Positions 1 through 7,133 of a DNA stretch of 20,204 nucleotides are shown piece by piece. Both the position numbers and the translations under genes were made by a program. A model generated the notes under the pieces. That model had not been told where the DNA came from and searched no databases. It worked only from the letters and a program-made list of their open reading frames with translations. The stretch comes from Syntrophobacterales bacterium. Its GTDB lineage: Bacteria; Desulfobacterota; Desulfobaccia; Desulfobaccales; 0-14-0-80-60-11. The stretch spans positions 1 to 20,204 of the forward strand of contig JALNYP010000067.1 of the NCBI GenBank assembly GCA_023229795.1, in the 5' to 3' direction. Position 1 is the first letter of the stretch, and the number at the start of each line of letters is the position of its first letter.

Positions 1-1140
1 TTCGCTAAATATTCGGTTTCTATCAAAACCCTTGCCGTCATCGTTGACGGTAAAAGAAACCCGCTCCGGCTCTTTTTTGATTTCCAGCGTCACCTGGCTG
101 GGGTCGGCGTGTTTGCCGATATTCGTCAAGGCTTCCTGGATAACCCGATAGATAGTCGTCTGGATCGGCAAAGGAAACAGGCCGTCGATGTTATCCAGAT
201 TCACCGACCAGATTATTTTCTTTTGCAAATCGACAAAATCGTCGATCAGGGAATGTAAGGCCGCGGTCAGGCCCAGGTCTTCCAGGTCGCCCGGACTTAA
301 ATCCAGGTACAGACGCCGCACTTCTCCAATAGTCGCACTGATAAAGCCGAGGATCTTTTTAACTTCGTCTTTCAAAGAGACTTGCTGGGGCTGCAACTGC
401 TCTTCCAAAGATTCTAATTTAAGCTTCAACGTCAACAGGGCGTGTCCCAACTCATCATGCAACTCCGCGGCCAGGCGTTTGCGCTCATTTTCTTGCGCAG
501 TCAGCAGTTGCGCGGTCAGTGACCGGAGTTTCTGCTCTGAGTCCCGCAAGCCCTCCTCTGCGTCCCGGCGGGCGGTTATGTCTATCCCGATGGCCCCCAC
601 CATGACGGCCTGGCCCTCCTGGTTCAGGATGGGAAACCGGTTAATCAGCCAGAAGTGCTTTTGGCCATCCTGTTCCAGGGTGTCAATGTTCTCCAGGGGT
701 TGCCTCCCGGCCAGGACCCGCTGGTCCAACTCCATAAAGGAGCCGGCCAGCTCAGCGGGCCACACCTCCGCCACCGTCTTGCCCCACCATTGACCCCGCT
801 GCCGGCCAAAAACTTTCTCCCAGGTCTCATTGACAAAAAGAAAGCGCCCCTCCGTATCCCGCATCGTTGCGGTGCCGGGGAGATGCTGCATAAACGCGGT
901 GAAGCGCACTTCGCTTTCCTGCAGCCGGTCTTCGGCTTGCTGGCGTTCTTCGATTTCCTGGAAGATTTGCGTGTAGGAGATTTGGAGTTCTTCGATTTTG
1001 GTGATGGCCTGCCGCTGCATGGCAGCCACCTGCTCTTGAGACTGTCTCAAGATCCGACTCGTCGAGCGCTCATACCACCAGGTGACCCCCACCAGGAGGA
1101 GGATAATTGTTGCGTTAATGATGGCGAAAGTGCTATCCAT
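1..1140 (-). CDS. PAS-domain sensor histidine kinase, HisKA_3 (NarL-partner) type, C-terminus cut by window edge
   Basis: Only the first 380 residues are present; the frame is still open at base 1. I read it from the minus strand, starting at the ATG at 1140. An N-terminal membrane helix (about residues 5-22) leads into a coiled-coil linker (about 30-75) and a PAS domain (about 77-195). The dimerisation/phosphoacceptor helix carries the motif ERKRLAAELHDELGHAL, with the predicted phosphorylated His at residue 228. The catalytic domain shows an N-box (QEALTNIGKHAD) and a G1 box (DDGKGFD); the rest of the ATPase domain lies outside. This arrangement is that of HisKA_3 kinases, which pass phosphate to LuxR/NarL-type regulators. 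Only one membrane helix is visible and no periplasmic sensor domain, so sensing is probably by the cytoplasmic PAS. The ligand cannot be told. A partner regulator is expected to the left of the window. Confidence 0.9.
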   Translation of the reverse strand, partial: MDSTFAIINATIILLLVGVTWWYERSTSRILRQSQEQVAAMQRQAITKIEELQISYTQIFQEIEERQQAEDRLQESEVRFTAFMQHLPGTATMRDTEGRFLFVNETWEKVFGRQRGQWWGKTVAEVWPAELAGSFMELDQRVLAGRQPLENIDTLEQDGQKHFWLINRFPILNQEGQAVMVGAIGIDITARRDAEEGLRDSEQKLRSLTAQLLTAQENERKRLAAELHDELGHALLTLKLKLESLEEQLQPQQVSLKDEVKKILGFISATIGEVRRLYLDLSPGDLEDLGLTAALHSLIDDFVDLQKKIIWSVNLDNIDGLFPLPIQTTIYRVIQEALTNIGKHADPSQVTLEIKKEPERVSFTVNDDGKGFDRNRIFSE

Positions 1141-1202
1141 GCCTCTCCCGCACTTTTCCTCATGAGGCCCGACAAGTCGCAGTAGCCGCGAGTTCCCCAA
1201 AT

Positions 1203-1235
1203 CCGCGCCAGGAAATCAGTATGCCCCGCGCCAGG
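1203..1235. repeat. Two direct copies of CCGCGCCAGG 23 bp apart
   Basis: CCGCGCCAGG occurs at 1203-1212 and again at 1226-1235, in the gap between the histidine kinase start (1140) and the stop of the SH3b lipoprotein gene (1263). The period of 23 bp is about two helical turns, which would suit a tandem regulator site upstream of the kinase gene. Chance duplication is equally possible. Confidence 0.3.
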
Positions 1236-1262
1236 TGGTTGACAGGAATTTGCGAATTATTT

Positions 1263-2126
1263 TCACATTCCTTCGGGTTCTAAGGTCTCGGAGGGCTCTT
1301 GACTCGGGGGCTTCCGCCCGGGAGCCTTTTTCCGGAATCTCTTCATCGGGGTCACAATCTGAGTTTTCTTGGTCACCGGAGAGTCTTTCAGGTAACGGGC
1401 CTGAACCCACCCTTCCCCCCCGGTCGTAAGATATCTTACCTTAAACCAGTCGGAACCATGCTGGGAGATCTTCTCTACTTTATCGTTGAGGATTAATACC
1501 TTGAGCACCTGGGAAGTGGTCAGGGGGATCAGGTACACCTTGAGCGTTTCTGCTGCCACAAAGTAAAAGCCGGCCTTGACGGGAGGCGTCGTGGCAGGGG
1601 CCCCTTTGACCGACTGGTCAGATTCGGGGCTCTTCCCTGTTTCCATCCCCTCCGGCACCGGCCGCTCCTCTGAGACCTGTGCGGCCGGAATCCAGCCGAT
1701 GGATTTGTCTTTCTCCACTAAGACTCGCCACCAGACCCCTTTCTGGCCAATCTTATGGACCTTATCGCCATAACCCAGCAGGTTGCGGGAAACGACGTCC
1801 TCACCGGGAGAATCCCGCAGGGGCAGCCCGTCTGCGGTTACATAATAATTTTTGGCAACTATCGGGGCTTCACTCAATAAATCACGTTGCGTCCAACCGA
1901 TTTTATGATTACGTAAGGATTGTACCTGCCACCAGCCTGCCTCATTTTTCTCCAAAAGCTTTACTTTATCCGCATTATAAACTTCGGTCACCACCGGACA
2001 TTCATAATTGGGGCATTCCCGCAGATAGCTTACGGTAGGAATGCTATAATACGAATCTATTTTAGGGGGAGTTGCGCAGGATATTAAAAATATTGATGTC
2101 AGTATCAATATAATAGCTTTAATCAT
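1263..2126 (-). CDS. Lipoprotein with three SH3b domains
   Basis: From the ATG at 2126 the product has 287 residues. It opens with a short lipoprotein signal (MIKAIILILTSIFLISC) whose lipobox LISC places the acylated Cys at residue 17, so the protein should be membrane-anchored and face the periplasm. Three bacterial SH3-like repeats follow at about 28-84, 94-152 and 187-247. Each ends in the typical Gly-Trp turn (IGWTQ, IGWIP, EGWVQ) and carries the W-[WF]-x-V core. The C-terminal 40 residues are basic and Pro-rich, with no recognised fold. SH3b repeats usually bind peptidoglycan or proteins at the wall; no enzymatic domain is visible. A GTG at 2144 would add six residues, but the signal peptide fits better from 2126. 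It lies 79 bp downstream of the NTF2-like membrane protein gene and may be co-transcribed with it. Confidence 0.82.
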   Translation of the reverse strand: MIKAIILILTSIFLISCATPPKIDSYYSIPTVSYLRECPNYECPVVTEVYNADKVKLLEKNEAGWWQVQSLRNHKIGWTQRDLLSEAPIVAKNYYVTADGLPLRDSPGEDVVSRNLLGYGDKVHKIGQKGVWWRVLVEKDKSIGWIPAAQVSEERPVPEGMETGKSPESDQSVKGAPATTPPVKAGFYFVAAETLKVYLIPLTTSQVLKVLILNDKVEKISQHGSDWFKVRYLTTGGEGWVQARYLKDSPVTKKTQIVTPMKRFRKKAPGRKPPSQEPSETLEPEGM

Positions 2127-2205
2127 TCCCGGATATCTCAACACTTATGTCCAACTTTACTTGGCAGAGGATGACAGCCTGTAGGCTATACCTTAATTAG
2201 ATGAA

Positions 2206-2886
2206 TTATTCTAAATCCTCTTTGCCCTCAACCGGCCTTAGTTTTTGGATCAACCATTTCCCCGATTCTTTAGAGAACTCAACCTGATAAGATTTTGAAA
2301 TATTTTTGATCTCATCGGTCTTACGGTCGCGAGCTTTGATATTCCAGGTAACTTTAGCCAGAATCAACGCATCACTTTGCGGTACGACCTCGCTTATCTG
2401 GAATTGGGACTCAAGGTAGTCGTACTTTTTCCAAATATTAAGGGTCACTTCGCGTTTCCGCGTCAAATTCGGGAAAGTGGGAGCATAAGCCCCCAAAAAC
2501 ATATGAATATCTTTGGCTAATTGGGCCTGGCGAATCTGATCGAGCAACTTTAGCAAGTCTTCGGTTTCAGGGATGGCCGGAGATTTGGCAGATGGCAGCT
2601 GTCCGGCGGTTTTCGGAATAGTACTGGAAGTGGCGCTGCCTTCCTGCTTGGCCTGATCAGTGGCTACGGGTACATTTTGCAGAATCAAAAAATAGGAGAC
2701 TCCCAAGACAATCACCACCGCCCAGATGAGAAGCATCTGGCGCCAGATGATTTTCCCGGCTCTGACCAAGTTCTCGTTCAGGCGGTTCGATACCCTGACT
2801 ACCTCGTGGCTTTCCGCCTCCAAAGCGTCCCGCGCACTTTTTAACGATTCCTTGGTTTGGGCTATTTGACGCATGTAATTCTTCAC
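2206..2886 (-). CDS. Single-pass membrane protein with coiled coil and NTF2-like C-terminal domain
   Basis: The product has 226 residues and starts at a GTG, with GGGG eight bases upstream; an ATG at 2874 is an alternative. Residues 1-45 look like a charged amphipathic coiled coil. Residues 48-70 form one strong membrane helix (core IWAVVIVLGVSYFLILQNV). A Ser/Pro-rich linker (about 75-107) then leads to an alpha+beta domain of about 110 residues, ending in a strand pattern (KSYQVEFSKESGKWLIQKL) typical of NTF2/SnoaL-like folds found at the tails of some periplasmic proteins. The likely topology is coiled coil in the cytoplasm and NTF2-like domain in the periplasm. No catalytic residues are recognised. 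The neighbouring SH3b lipoprotein suggests a shared cell-envelope role. The G+C content is clearly below that of the genes to the right. Confidence 0.75.
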   Translation of the reverse strand: MKNYMRQIAQTKESLKSARDALEAESHEVVRVSNRLNENLVRAGKIIWRQMLLIWAVVIVLGVSYFLILQNVPVATDQAKQEGSATSSTIPKTAGQLPSAKSPAIPETEDLLKLLDQIRQAQLAKDIHMFLGAYAPTFPNLTRKREVTLNIWKKYDYLESQFQISEVVPQSDALILAKVTWNIKARDRKTDEIKNISKSYQVEFSKESGKWLIQKLRPVEGKEDLE

Positions 2887-3229
2887 CAGTTTGGCCCCGA
2901 CTGCCAGGTTTCGTCCTGAAGGGAACAGGAGAATTAGTTAAAATATATCATATTTTGTCTGGACATCCCAGATTTCAGCTTTCCCCTTAAGATAATTGGC
3001 GATTATCGGGCTTTCATGCGGTGAAACCCAATTTCCGAAATAATTCTACCACGCCGAACCGGTCAGCCGGGGGGACCTGGTTATGGTGGTGATGGAGATG
3101 CCTGGACAGGATAAACCGGAAGGAACTGGTAACCTTCCGGCTTCACCTTGACGATATGATAGGGAGGGCGCGAAACTGCGGAATTGTCGAACTTCCAGTT
3201 GCCAGATCGTTATAGGTCCGTCTATTGCC
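2887..3229. other. 343-bp gap without a gene
   Basis: I see no convincing reading frame or RNA gene here. Besides the hairpin at 3116-3140 it holds small inverted repeats: TCTGG/CCAGA around 2959 and GATAAT/ATTATC at 2991-3007. Both are upstream of the minus-strand gene that starts at 2886 and could be regulatory. No clear -35/-10 pair could be assigned. Confidence 0.4.
3116..3140 (-). terminator. Possible terminator after the small Cys/His protein gene
   Basis: CCGGAAGG (3116-3123) and CCTTCCGG (3133-3140) form a perfect 8-bp stem with a 9-base loop. On the minus strand the stem is followed by TTTAT, a short U-tract. It lies about 90 bp beyond the stop of the gene at 3230-3427. Confidence 0.45.
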
Positions 3230-3427
3230 TTAAAATGAGGCTACTTTTAAGGCCCGCGTCTCGAAGGTAACGTGGTGGGTATGGCCGTGGTCGCAGATAT
3301 AGGTGTGGAAATCTCCGGAGCGCGGCAGATTATAGATGATATCCTTCATCAACTCGTCTTCGGGAGGCAAGAAGGTGAGTTGACGCCTATCGTGATTCTG
3401 ACATCCGAGATCGATAATCTTCAACAT
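3230..3427 (-). CDS. Small Cys/His-rich protein of unknown function
   Basis: The product has 65 residues. The start is well supported: AAGGAG lies seven to eight bases before the ATG at 3427, one of the strongest ribosome-binding sites in the window. The protein has no signal peptide or membrane helix. Its notable part is residues 41-52 (FHTYICDHGHTHH), with one Cys and four His within eight residues, which looks like a metal site; a further Cys is at residue 9. I do not recognise a family. It stands alone, divergent from the SDR gene at 3853, with a possible hairpin terminator downstream, so it is probably transcribed by itself. Confidence 0.65.
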   Translation of the reverse strand: MLKIIDLGCQNHDRRQLTFLPPEDELMKDIIYNLPRSGDFHTYICDHGHTHHVTFETRALKVASF

Positions 3428-3852
3428 GGGGTATCTCCTTAACCGGCCATACCGGAAAAGCCGGCGTATCTGGATTTAATGATCCTCGCAGCCCTGCCGG
3501 CCTCTGCATTACCGGCCGGCCAAGTCTGTTACGGCTGGGACTCGGGATGCAGCTTCCTGCTGCTTAACCCCTGTGGCCCTTACTCCGGCATCTGCTTATC
3601 TTTTATAAAGGGAGCAAGGCTCGAAGTCCATAAACGGGGTGACCATTTCCCTATGATCGTTTTGACCATAAGACATCGCCAAGCCTTAGCGCAGCTAGGG
3701 GAAACCGAGGTTTTCGGGGGCCCTCAAATGAACAATTCTGTTGCAGAATCCCGGCGGACCGGGCTTGTCCCAGATTTCAGGCTGCTGCTATATTTATATT
3801 GCTTGTCTGGCTGCAACTTGCTATTAATCCTTCTTCTGGGAGGTTACCGCTC
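3428..3852. other. 425-bp divergent intergenic region
   Basis: The stretch separates the small minus-strand gene from the plus-strand SDR gene. An open frame of 125 codons (3479-3856, plus) crosses it, but it lacks a ribosome-binding site and overlaps the next start. Apart from a candidate promoter near the right end I see only short GC palindromes (for example GCCGG at 3496 paired with CCGGC at 3516). Confidence 0.4.
3765..3794 (+). promoter_or_regulatory. Candidate sigma-70-type promoter for the SDR/DUF2867 gene
   Basis: TTGTCC at 3765-3770 and TATATT at 3789-3794 are separated by 18 bp. They match the -35 and -10 consensus at 4 of 6 and 5 of 6 positions. The leader would be about 50 bases, ending in GGGAGG at 3838-3843 before the ATG at 3853. 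Confidence 0.4.
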
Positions 3853-5346
3853 ATGAAGGCAGAACCGGTTCTGGTCACCGGCGCCACCGGCTATGTGGGC
3901 GGCCGCCTGGTGCCCCGGCTGTTGGCTGCGGGCCATCGGGTCCGTGCCCTGGGCCGATCTCTGGCCAAATTGCGCAGCCGCCCCTGGGGCAGCCATCCCC
4001 TCCTTGAATTGGCCCAGGGGGACGTCTTGGACGAGGACTCCTTGCTCCGGGCCGCCCAGGGCTGCTGGGCCGCCTTCTACCTGGTGCACTCCATGACCGC
4101 GGCGGCCCAGGATTTCGCCGCAGTCGACCGCCGGGCCGCTGGCAACCTGGCCCGGGCCGCGGCGGCAGCCGGACTTAACCGCCTCATCTACCTGGGAGGT
4201 CTGGGAGGCGCCGATGACCCCGGCCTGAGCGAACACCTGCGCTCCCGCTTTGAGGTGGCCCGGATTCTCCAGGCCGGCGCGGTCCCCACCACCTTTCTCC
4301 GGGCTGCCATGATCCTGGGTTCCGGGGGCGCCGCCTTCGAAATCCTGCGTTACCTGGTGGACCGCCTGCCGGTGATGATCACCCCCCGGTGGGTCCACAC
4401 CCCGGTCCAACCCATCGCCATCCGCAACGTCCTTACTTATCTGATCGGCTGCCTGGAACACGACGACACCCGGGGCCAGAGCTTCGATATCGGGGGCCCG
4501 GAAGTGGTGACCTACCGCCAACTCATGGAGATTTACGCCGAAGAGGCGCACCTGGCCCGGCGCCTGGTCATCCCGGTGCCGGTCCTCACCCCTCGCCTCA
4601 GTTCCTACTGGATTCACCTGGTGACCCCGGTCCCGGCCTCTATTGCCCAGCCCCTGGCCGAAGGCCTGGCCAACCCCGTGGTCTGCCTGGACAACCGCAT
4701 CCGGGAGATCATCCCTCAGGAACTGTTGGATTGCCGCCAAACCATCCGCCTCGCTCTGCAGAGGATCGAACAGCAGCGGGTGGAAACCTGCTGGAGCGAC
4801 GCCGGCGCCCTGATTCCCCCGGAATGGGCCGCCTGCGGCGACGCCGCCTACGCCGGGGGCACCATCCTGTCCCTGGGTTACCGCATTCGCCTCAAGGCCA
4901 CTCCTCAGGAAGTTTGGCAGGCCGTCAGCCGCATCGGCGGGGCCACCGGCTGGTACTACGGTGAGGCCCTATGGTCCATCCGGGGCTGGTTCGACCGCCT
5001 CCTGGGAGGCTCCGGGCTCCGGCGCGGCCGGCGTCATCCCACTGAACTCCGCATCGGCGATGCCCTGGATTTCTTCCGGGTGCTGGAACTGGAACCCTGC
5101 AAACGCTTGCTGCTGCTGGCCGAAATGAAGATGCCGGGAGAGGCCACCCTGGAATTTCGCCTCACTCCCCTGCCCGACGGCGCCACCGAACTTACCCAAA
5201 CGGCCCGCTTCCTGCCCCGGGGCCTCCTGGGTATCCTCTACTGGTACGTCCTCGACCCCTTCCATAAGAATATCTACCAGGGTATGCTCCGAGCCGTCGC
5301 CGCGGCCACCGGCAAACCTCTCACCCTCGGTCCGGAGCCGGTGTAA
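3853..5346 (+). CDS. SDR-type NAD(P)-binding protein fused to a DUF2867 domain
   Basis: The product has 497 residues from the ATG at 3853, chosen because GGGAGG lies nine bases upstream; an upstream TTG at 3799 would only add 18 non-family residues. The N-terminal 300 residues are an atypical short-chain dehydrogenase (NmrA/extended SDR-like) Rossmann fold with the nucleotide motif TGATGYVGG at residues 9-17. The acidic end of beta-4 (GDVLDED) and the YLGG strand are also visible. Residues of about 320-490 match the DUF2867 domain, a START/SRPBCC-like helix-grip fold (LGYRIRLKATPQEVWQAVSR and GWYYGEALW are typical). This two-domain architecture is known in many bacteria, but its substrate is not established; a role with a lipophilic ligand is a guess. 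It is the only plus-strand gene in the window, is very GC-rich, and ends at a strong hairpin shared with the convergent operon. Confidence 0.85.
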   Translation: MKAEPVLVTGATGYVGGRLVPRLLAAGHRVRALGRSLAKLRSRPWGSHPLLELAQGDVLDEDSLLRAAQGCWAAFYLVHSMTAAAQDFAAVDRRAAGNLARAAAAAGLNRLIYLGGLGGADDPGLSEHLRSRFEVARILQAGAVPTTFLRAAMILGSGGAAFEILRYLVDRLPVMITPRWVHTPVQPIAIRNVLTYLIGCLEHDDTRGQSFDIGGPEVVTYRQLMEIYAEEAHLARRLVIPVPVLTPRLSSYWIHLVTPVPASIAQPLAEGLANPVVCLDNRIREIIPQELLDCRQTIRLALQRIEQQRVETCWSDAGALIPPEWAACGDAAYAGGTILSLGYRIRLKATPQEVWQAVSRIGGATGWYYGEALWSIRGWFDRLLGGSGLRRGRRHPTELRIGDALDFFRVLELEPCKRLLLLAEMKMPGEATLEFRLTPLPDGATELTQTARFLPRGLLGILYWYVLDPFHKNIYQGMLRAVAAATGKPLTLGPEPV

Positions 5347-5356
5347 AAATAGTTAA

Positions 5357-5404
5357 GGGGAGGGCCGGGGGCAGCCCTGACGAAAAATTCCCCCGGCCCT
5401 CCCC
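5357..5404. terminator. Strong bidirectional hairpin terminator
   Basis: A perfect 15-bp inverted repeat, GGGGAGGGCCGGGGG (5357-5371) and CCCCCGGCCCTCCCC (5390-5404), has an 18-base loop. It lies between the convergent stops at 5346 (plus) and 5419 (minus). On the minus strand it is followed by TTAACTATTTTT, a usable U-tract; on the plus strand only by TCAAATAAA. It should end the long hydrogenase transcript and probably the SDR transcript. Confidence 0.8.
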
Positions 5405-5418
5405 TCAAATAAACCTTC

Positions 5419-6228
5419 TCACCCCATCAGCCGTTCCATCAGGTGTTCAACCAAAAACAGTATGGCTTCCAGGTCAAGATAGGTGGTGACGCTGGCGTCG
5501 AAAAGGAAATGGGCCTGGGCCGCAAAGCCTTCCTCAGCCTCGGCGTCCCAGAACAGCAGCAACACGGGCACCCGGGGCAGCGGCAGGAAGGACGCCTGCA
5601 CATCCGCGTCCTCCCCTCCCACGGTGACGGTGTCACCACCCTGTTGTGCCAACCGTTCCCGCAGCTCCGCCGTCTTGCCAGCAAAGTGATCCGCCAGTTG
5701 CCGTTCCAGACGGGCCAGGGTCTTGGCCTTGGACACCGAGTTGGGTAGGCTGTTATAGGCAATCCACCGGCCCGTCACCGGCTCCCGGCCCTGAGAGGCG
5801 ATATAGTTATAGAGCAGAATGGCGTCCCAGGGATCGGCCAGCGCCCCCGGCGGATAGCGCAGCTCATCCTTGAAGACCTGGAGACAGTAGCCGAAATACG
5901 CCAGGGAGAGATACGGCCGGCCGGCCTCCTCCCCATACGTGGCGCCCAGGCCCTCGGCCAGGGCGGCAAAATCCAGGGGCGCCACTTTGGCCTGGAGGAC
6001 CTCCAGGGAAATGGCATGAGACTCCCGGCGCCGACCCACCCCCGCCTCTTGCTGGGCCTTGACCGCCTCCCCCAGCCCCGCCGCGGTCACGGTCAGGTGG
6101 GGACATTTCTCCAGGTCCTCCCCTTCCTTGATGACCTGGGTGGCAAAGGCCAGGCACGTCTGCTGCCCGCAATCCCCGCAATTAGTCCGAGGCAGTTTCT
6201 TCAGTACTTCCAGGACGGTGATGGCCAT
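5419..6228 (-). CDS. Fe-S protein with DUF3786 domain
   Basis: The product has 269 residues. The first 45 form a [4Fe-4S] motif, NCGDCGQQTC with Cys at 17, 20 and 25 plus Cys42 before Pro-His. This is the pattern of the Fe-S domain (PF04060 type) found in corrinoid Fe-S protein gamma subunits and RnfB. The remaining 200 residues match DUF3786, a domain common in strict anaerobes and often encoded near acetyl-CoA-pathway or hydrogenase genes. The segment with LPLPRVPVLLLFWD and YLDLEAILFLVEHLM is typical of its C-terminal half. No enzymatic activity is known; electron transfer or a scaffold role is inferred. It is the last gene of the run, five bases after the rhodanese-ferritin stop, so it should be co-transcribed, and it is followed by the 15-bp hairpin. 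Confidence 0.82.
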   Translation of the reverse strand: MAITVLEVLKKLPRTNCGDCGQQTCLAFATQVIKEGEDLEKCPHLTVTAAGLGEAVKAQQEAGVGRRRESHAISLEVLQAKVAPLDFAALAEGLGATYGEEAGRPYLSLAYFGYCLQVFKDELRYPPGALADPWDAILLYNYIASQGREPVTGRWIAYNSLPNSVSKAKTLARLERQLADHFAGKTAELRERLAQQGGDTVTVGGEDADVQASFLPLPRVPVLLLFWDAEAEEGFAAQAHFLFDASVTTYLDLEAILFLVEHLMERLMG

Positions 6229-6233
6229 CAGGT

Positions 6234-7079
6234 TCAGCCCCGTTTGCCCAGCTTCTCTTCCAGAAGACGCCCCAGGCTGGCCAGGTGCGCTTTTTCTTCA
6301 CCGGCGATGGTGAACAGCACCTCCCGGGTGGGGGCCTGGGAACAGCGCTCCGCAAACCGGAGATAGAGGTCCAGGGCCTGGGTTTCCAGCATCATAGCCA
6401 GGTCCAGCACCTCGGGTACGGTCTCCAGGTGGGACCGGTTGGCCTCCAAAAATTCCCGGGCGTTGAAGCCGCCTTCCAGGGTATCGGACGCCACCTTGGT
6501 ATCAAAGGTTGGCCGGTCCTGGCCGGGCTCCACCTGCCGGTACGCCTCAAAGAGTCGCTCCTCGTGGTGCGCCTCCACCCGGGCCAGTTTTTTGAAAAGC
6601 TGCTGCACTTCCGGGTCCCGGGATTGCTGATCCAGAGCTTCATAAAAGCCTTGCAGGGCCTTCTCCATGCCGTAGGCCAGGGTGATGATCTCGGCCGGGG
6701 TCTCGTCTCCCCGCACCAGACTCAGATTAAGCTCCTGGGGGCCCGCGGCCTTGTGCCCTTGAAAGGCCTTAATCCCCCCGGCCAGGTTATAAACCTCCTT
6801 AAATCCCCAGCCATTCAGCATCTGGGCCGCCACCCGGCTGCGCCCCCCCACCGCACAATGCACGATAGTGGGTTTCTCCGGGTCCAGTTCCTTGTAAGTG
6901 TCGGGCAACTGGGGCAGAGGCATGAGCCTGGCCCCGGGGAGGTGTTCGGTTTCGTATTCCCAGGGCTGCCGCACGTCCAACACGGTGTAATCCCCTTCCC
7001 GGTGCTTGGCCATATACGCCTTGGCTTCGTCGGCCTCCATGGAATCCACCGGCGTGAACAGCTTTTTCAGTTGGATCAT
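6234..7079 (-). CDS. Rhodanese-ferritin (rubrerythrin-like) fusion protein
   Basis: The product has 281 residues and two domains. Residues 1-112 are a rhodanese domain: LDVRQPWEYETEHLPGA is the CH2 motif region, and the active loop HCAVGGRS carries the sulfane-accepting Cys75. Residues 125-281 are a four-helix ferritin-like domain with the full diiron ligand pattern Glu139, Glu169-x-x-His172, Glu232 and Glu262-x-x-His265. The fold is therefore expected to bind iron, like rubrerythrin, but there is no rubredoxin domain. No signal peptide is seen, so it is cytoplasmic. Known relatives in anaerobes are linked to sulfur handling and to peroxide or iron defence; the precise reaction is unknown. 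Its place after the hydrogenase and acyl-CoA ligase genes suggests sulfur or redox support for that system. GAGG lies about 11 bases before the ATG. Confidence 0.87.
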   Translation of the reverse strand: MIQLKKLFTPVDSMEADEAKAYMAKHREGDYTVLDVRQPWEYETEHLPGARLMPLPQLPDTYKELDPEKPTIVHCAVGGRSRVAAQMLNGWGFKEVYNLAGGIKAFQGHKAAGPQELNLSLVRGDETPAEIITLAYGMEKALQGFYEALDQQSRDPEVQQLFKKLARVEAHHEERLFEAYRQVEPGQDRPTFDTKVASDTLEGGFNAREFLEANRSHLETVPEVLDLAMMLETQALDLYLRFAERCSQAPTREVLFTIAGEEKAHLASLGRLLEEKLGKRG

Positions 7080-7133
7080 CGTTCTTGGACCTCGCTAATC
7101 TCCGGTCTAAAGCGTCCTATGCCCAAAAATTCG

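Noticed and set aside
3799..3852. Upstream TTG start for the SDR protein
   Set aside because: The extra 18 residues are not part of the Rossmann fold and the strong GGGAGG points to the ATG at 3853.
3479..3856. Plus-strand open frame of 125 codons before the SDR gene
   Set aside because: No ribosome-binding site, overlaps the real start at 3853 in another frame, and the translation shows no domain.
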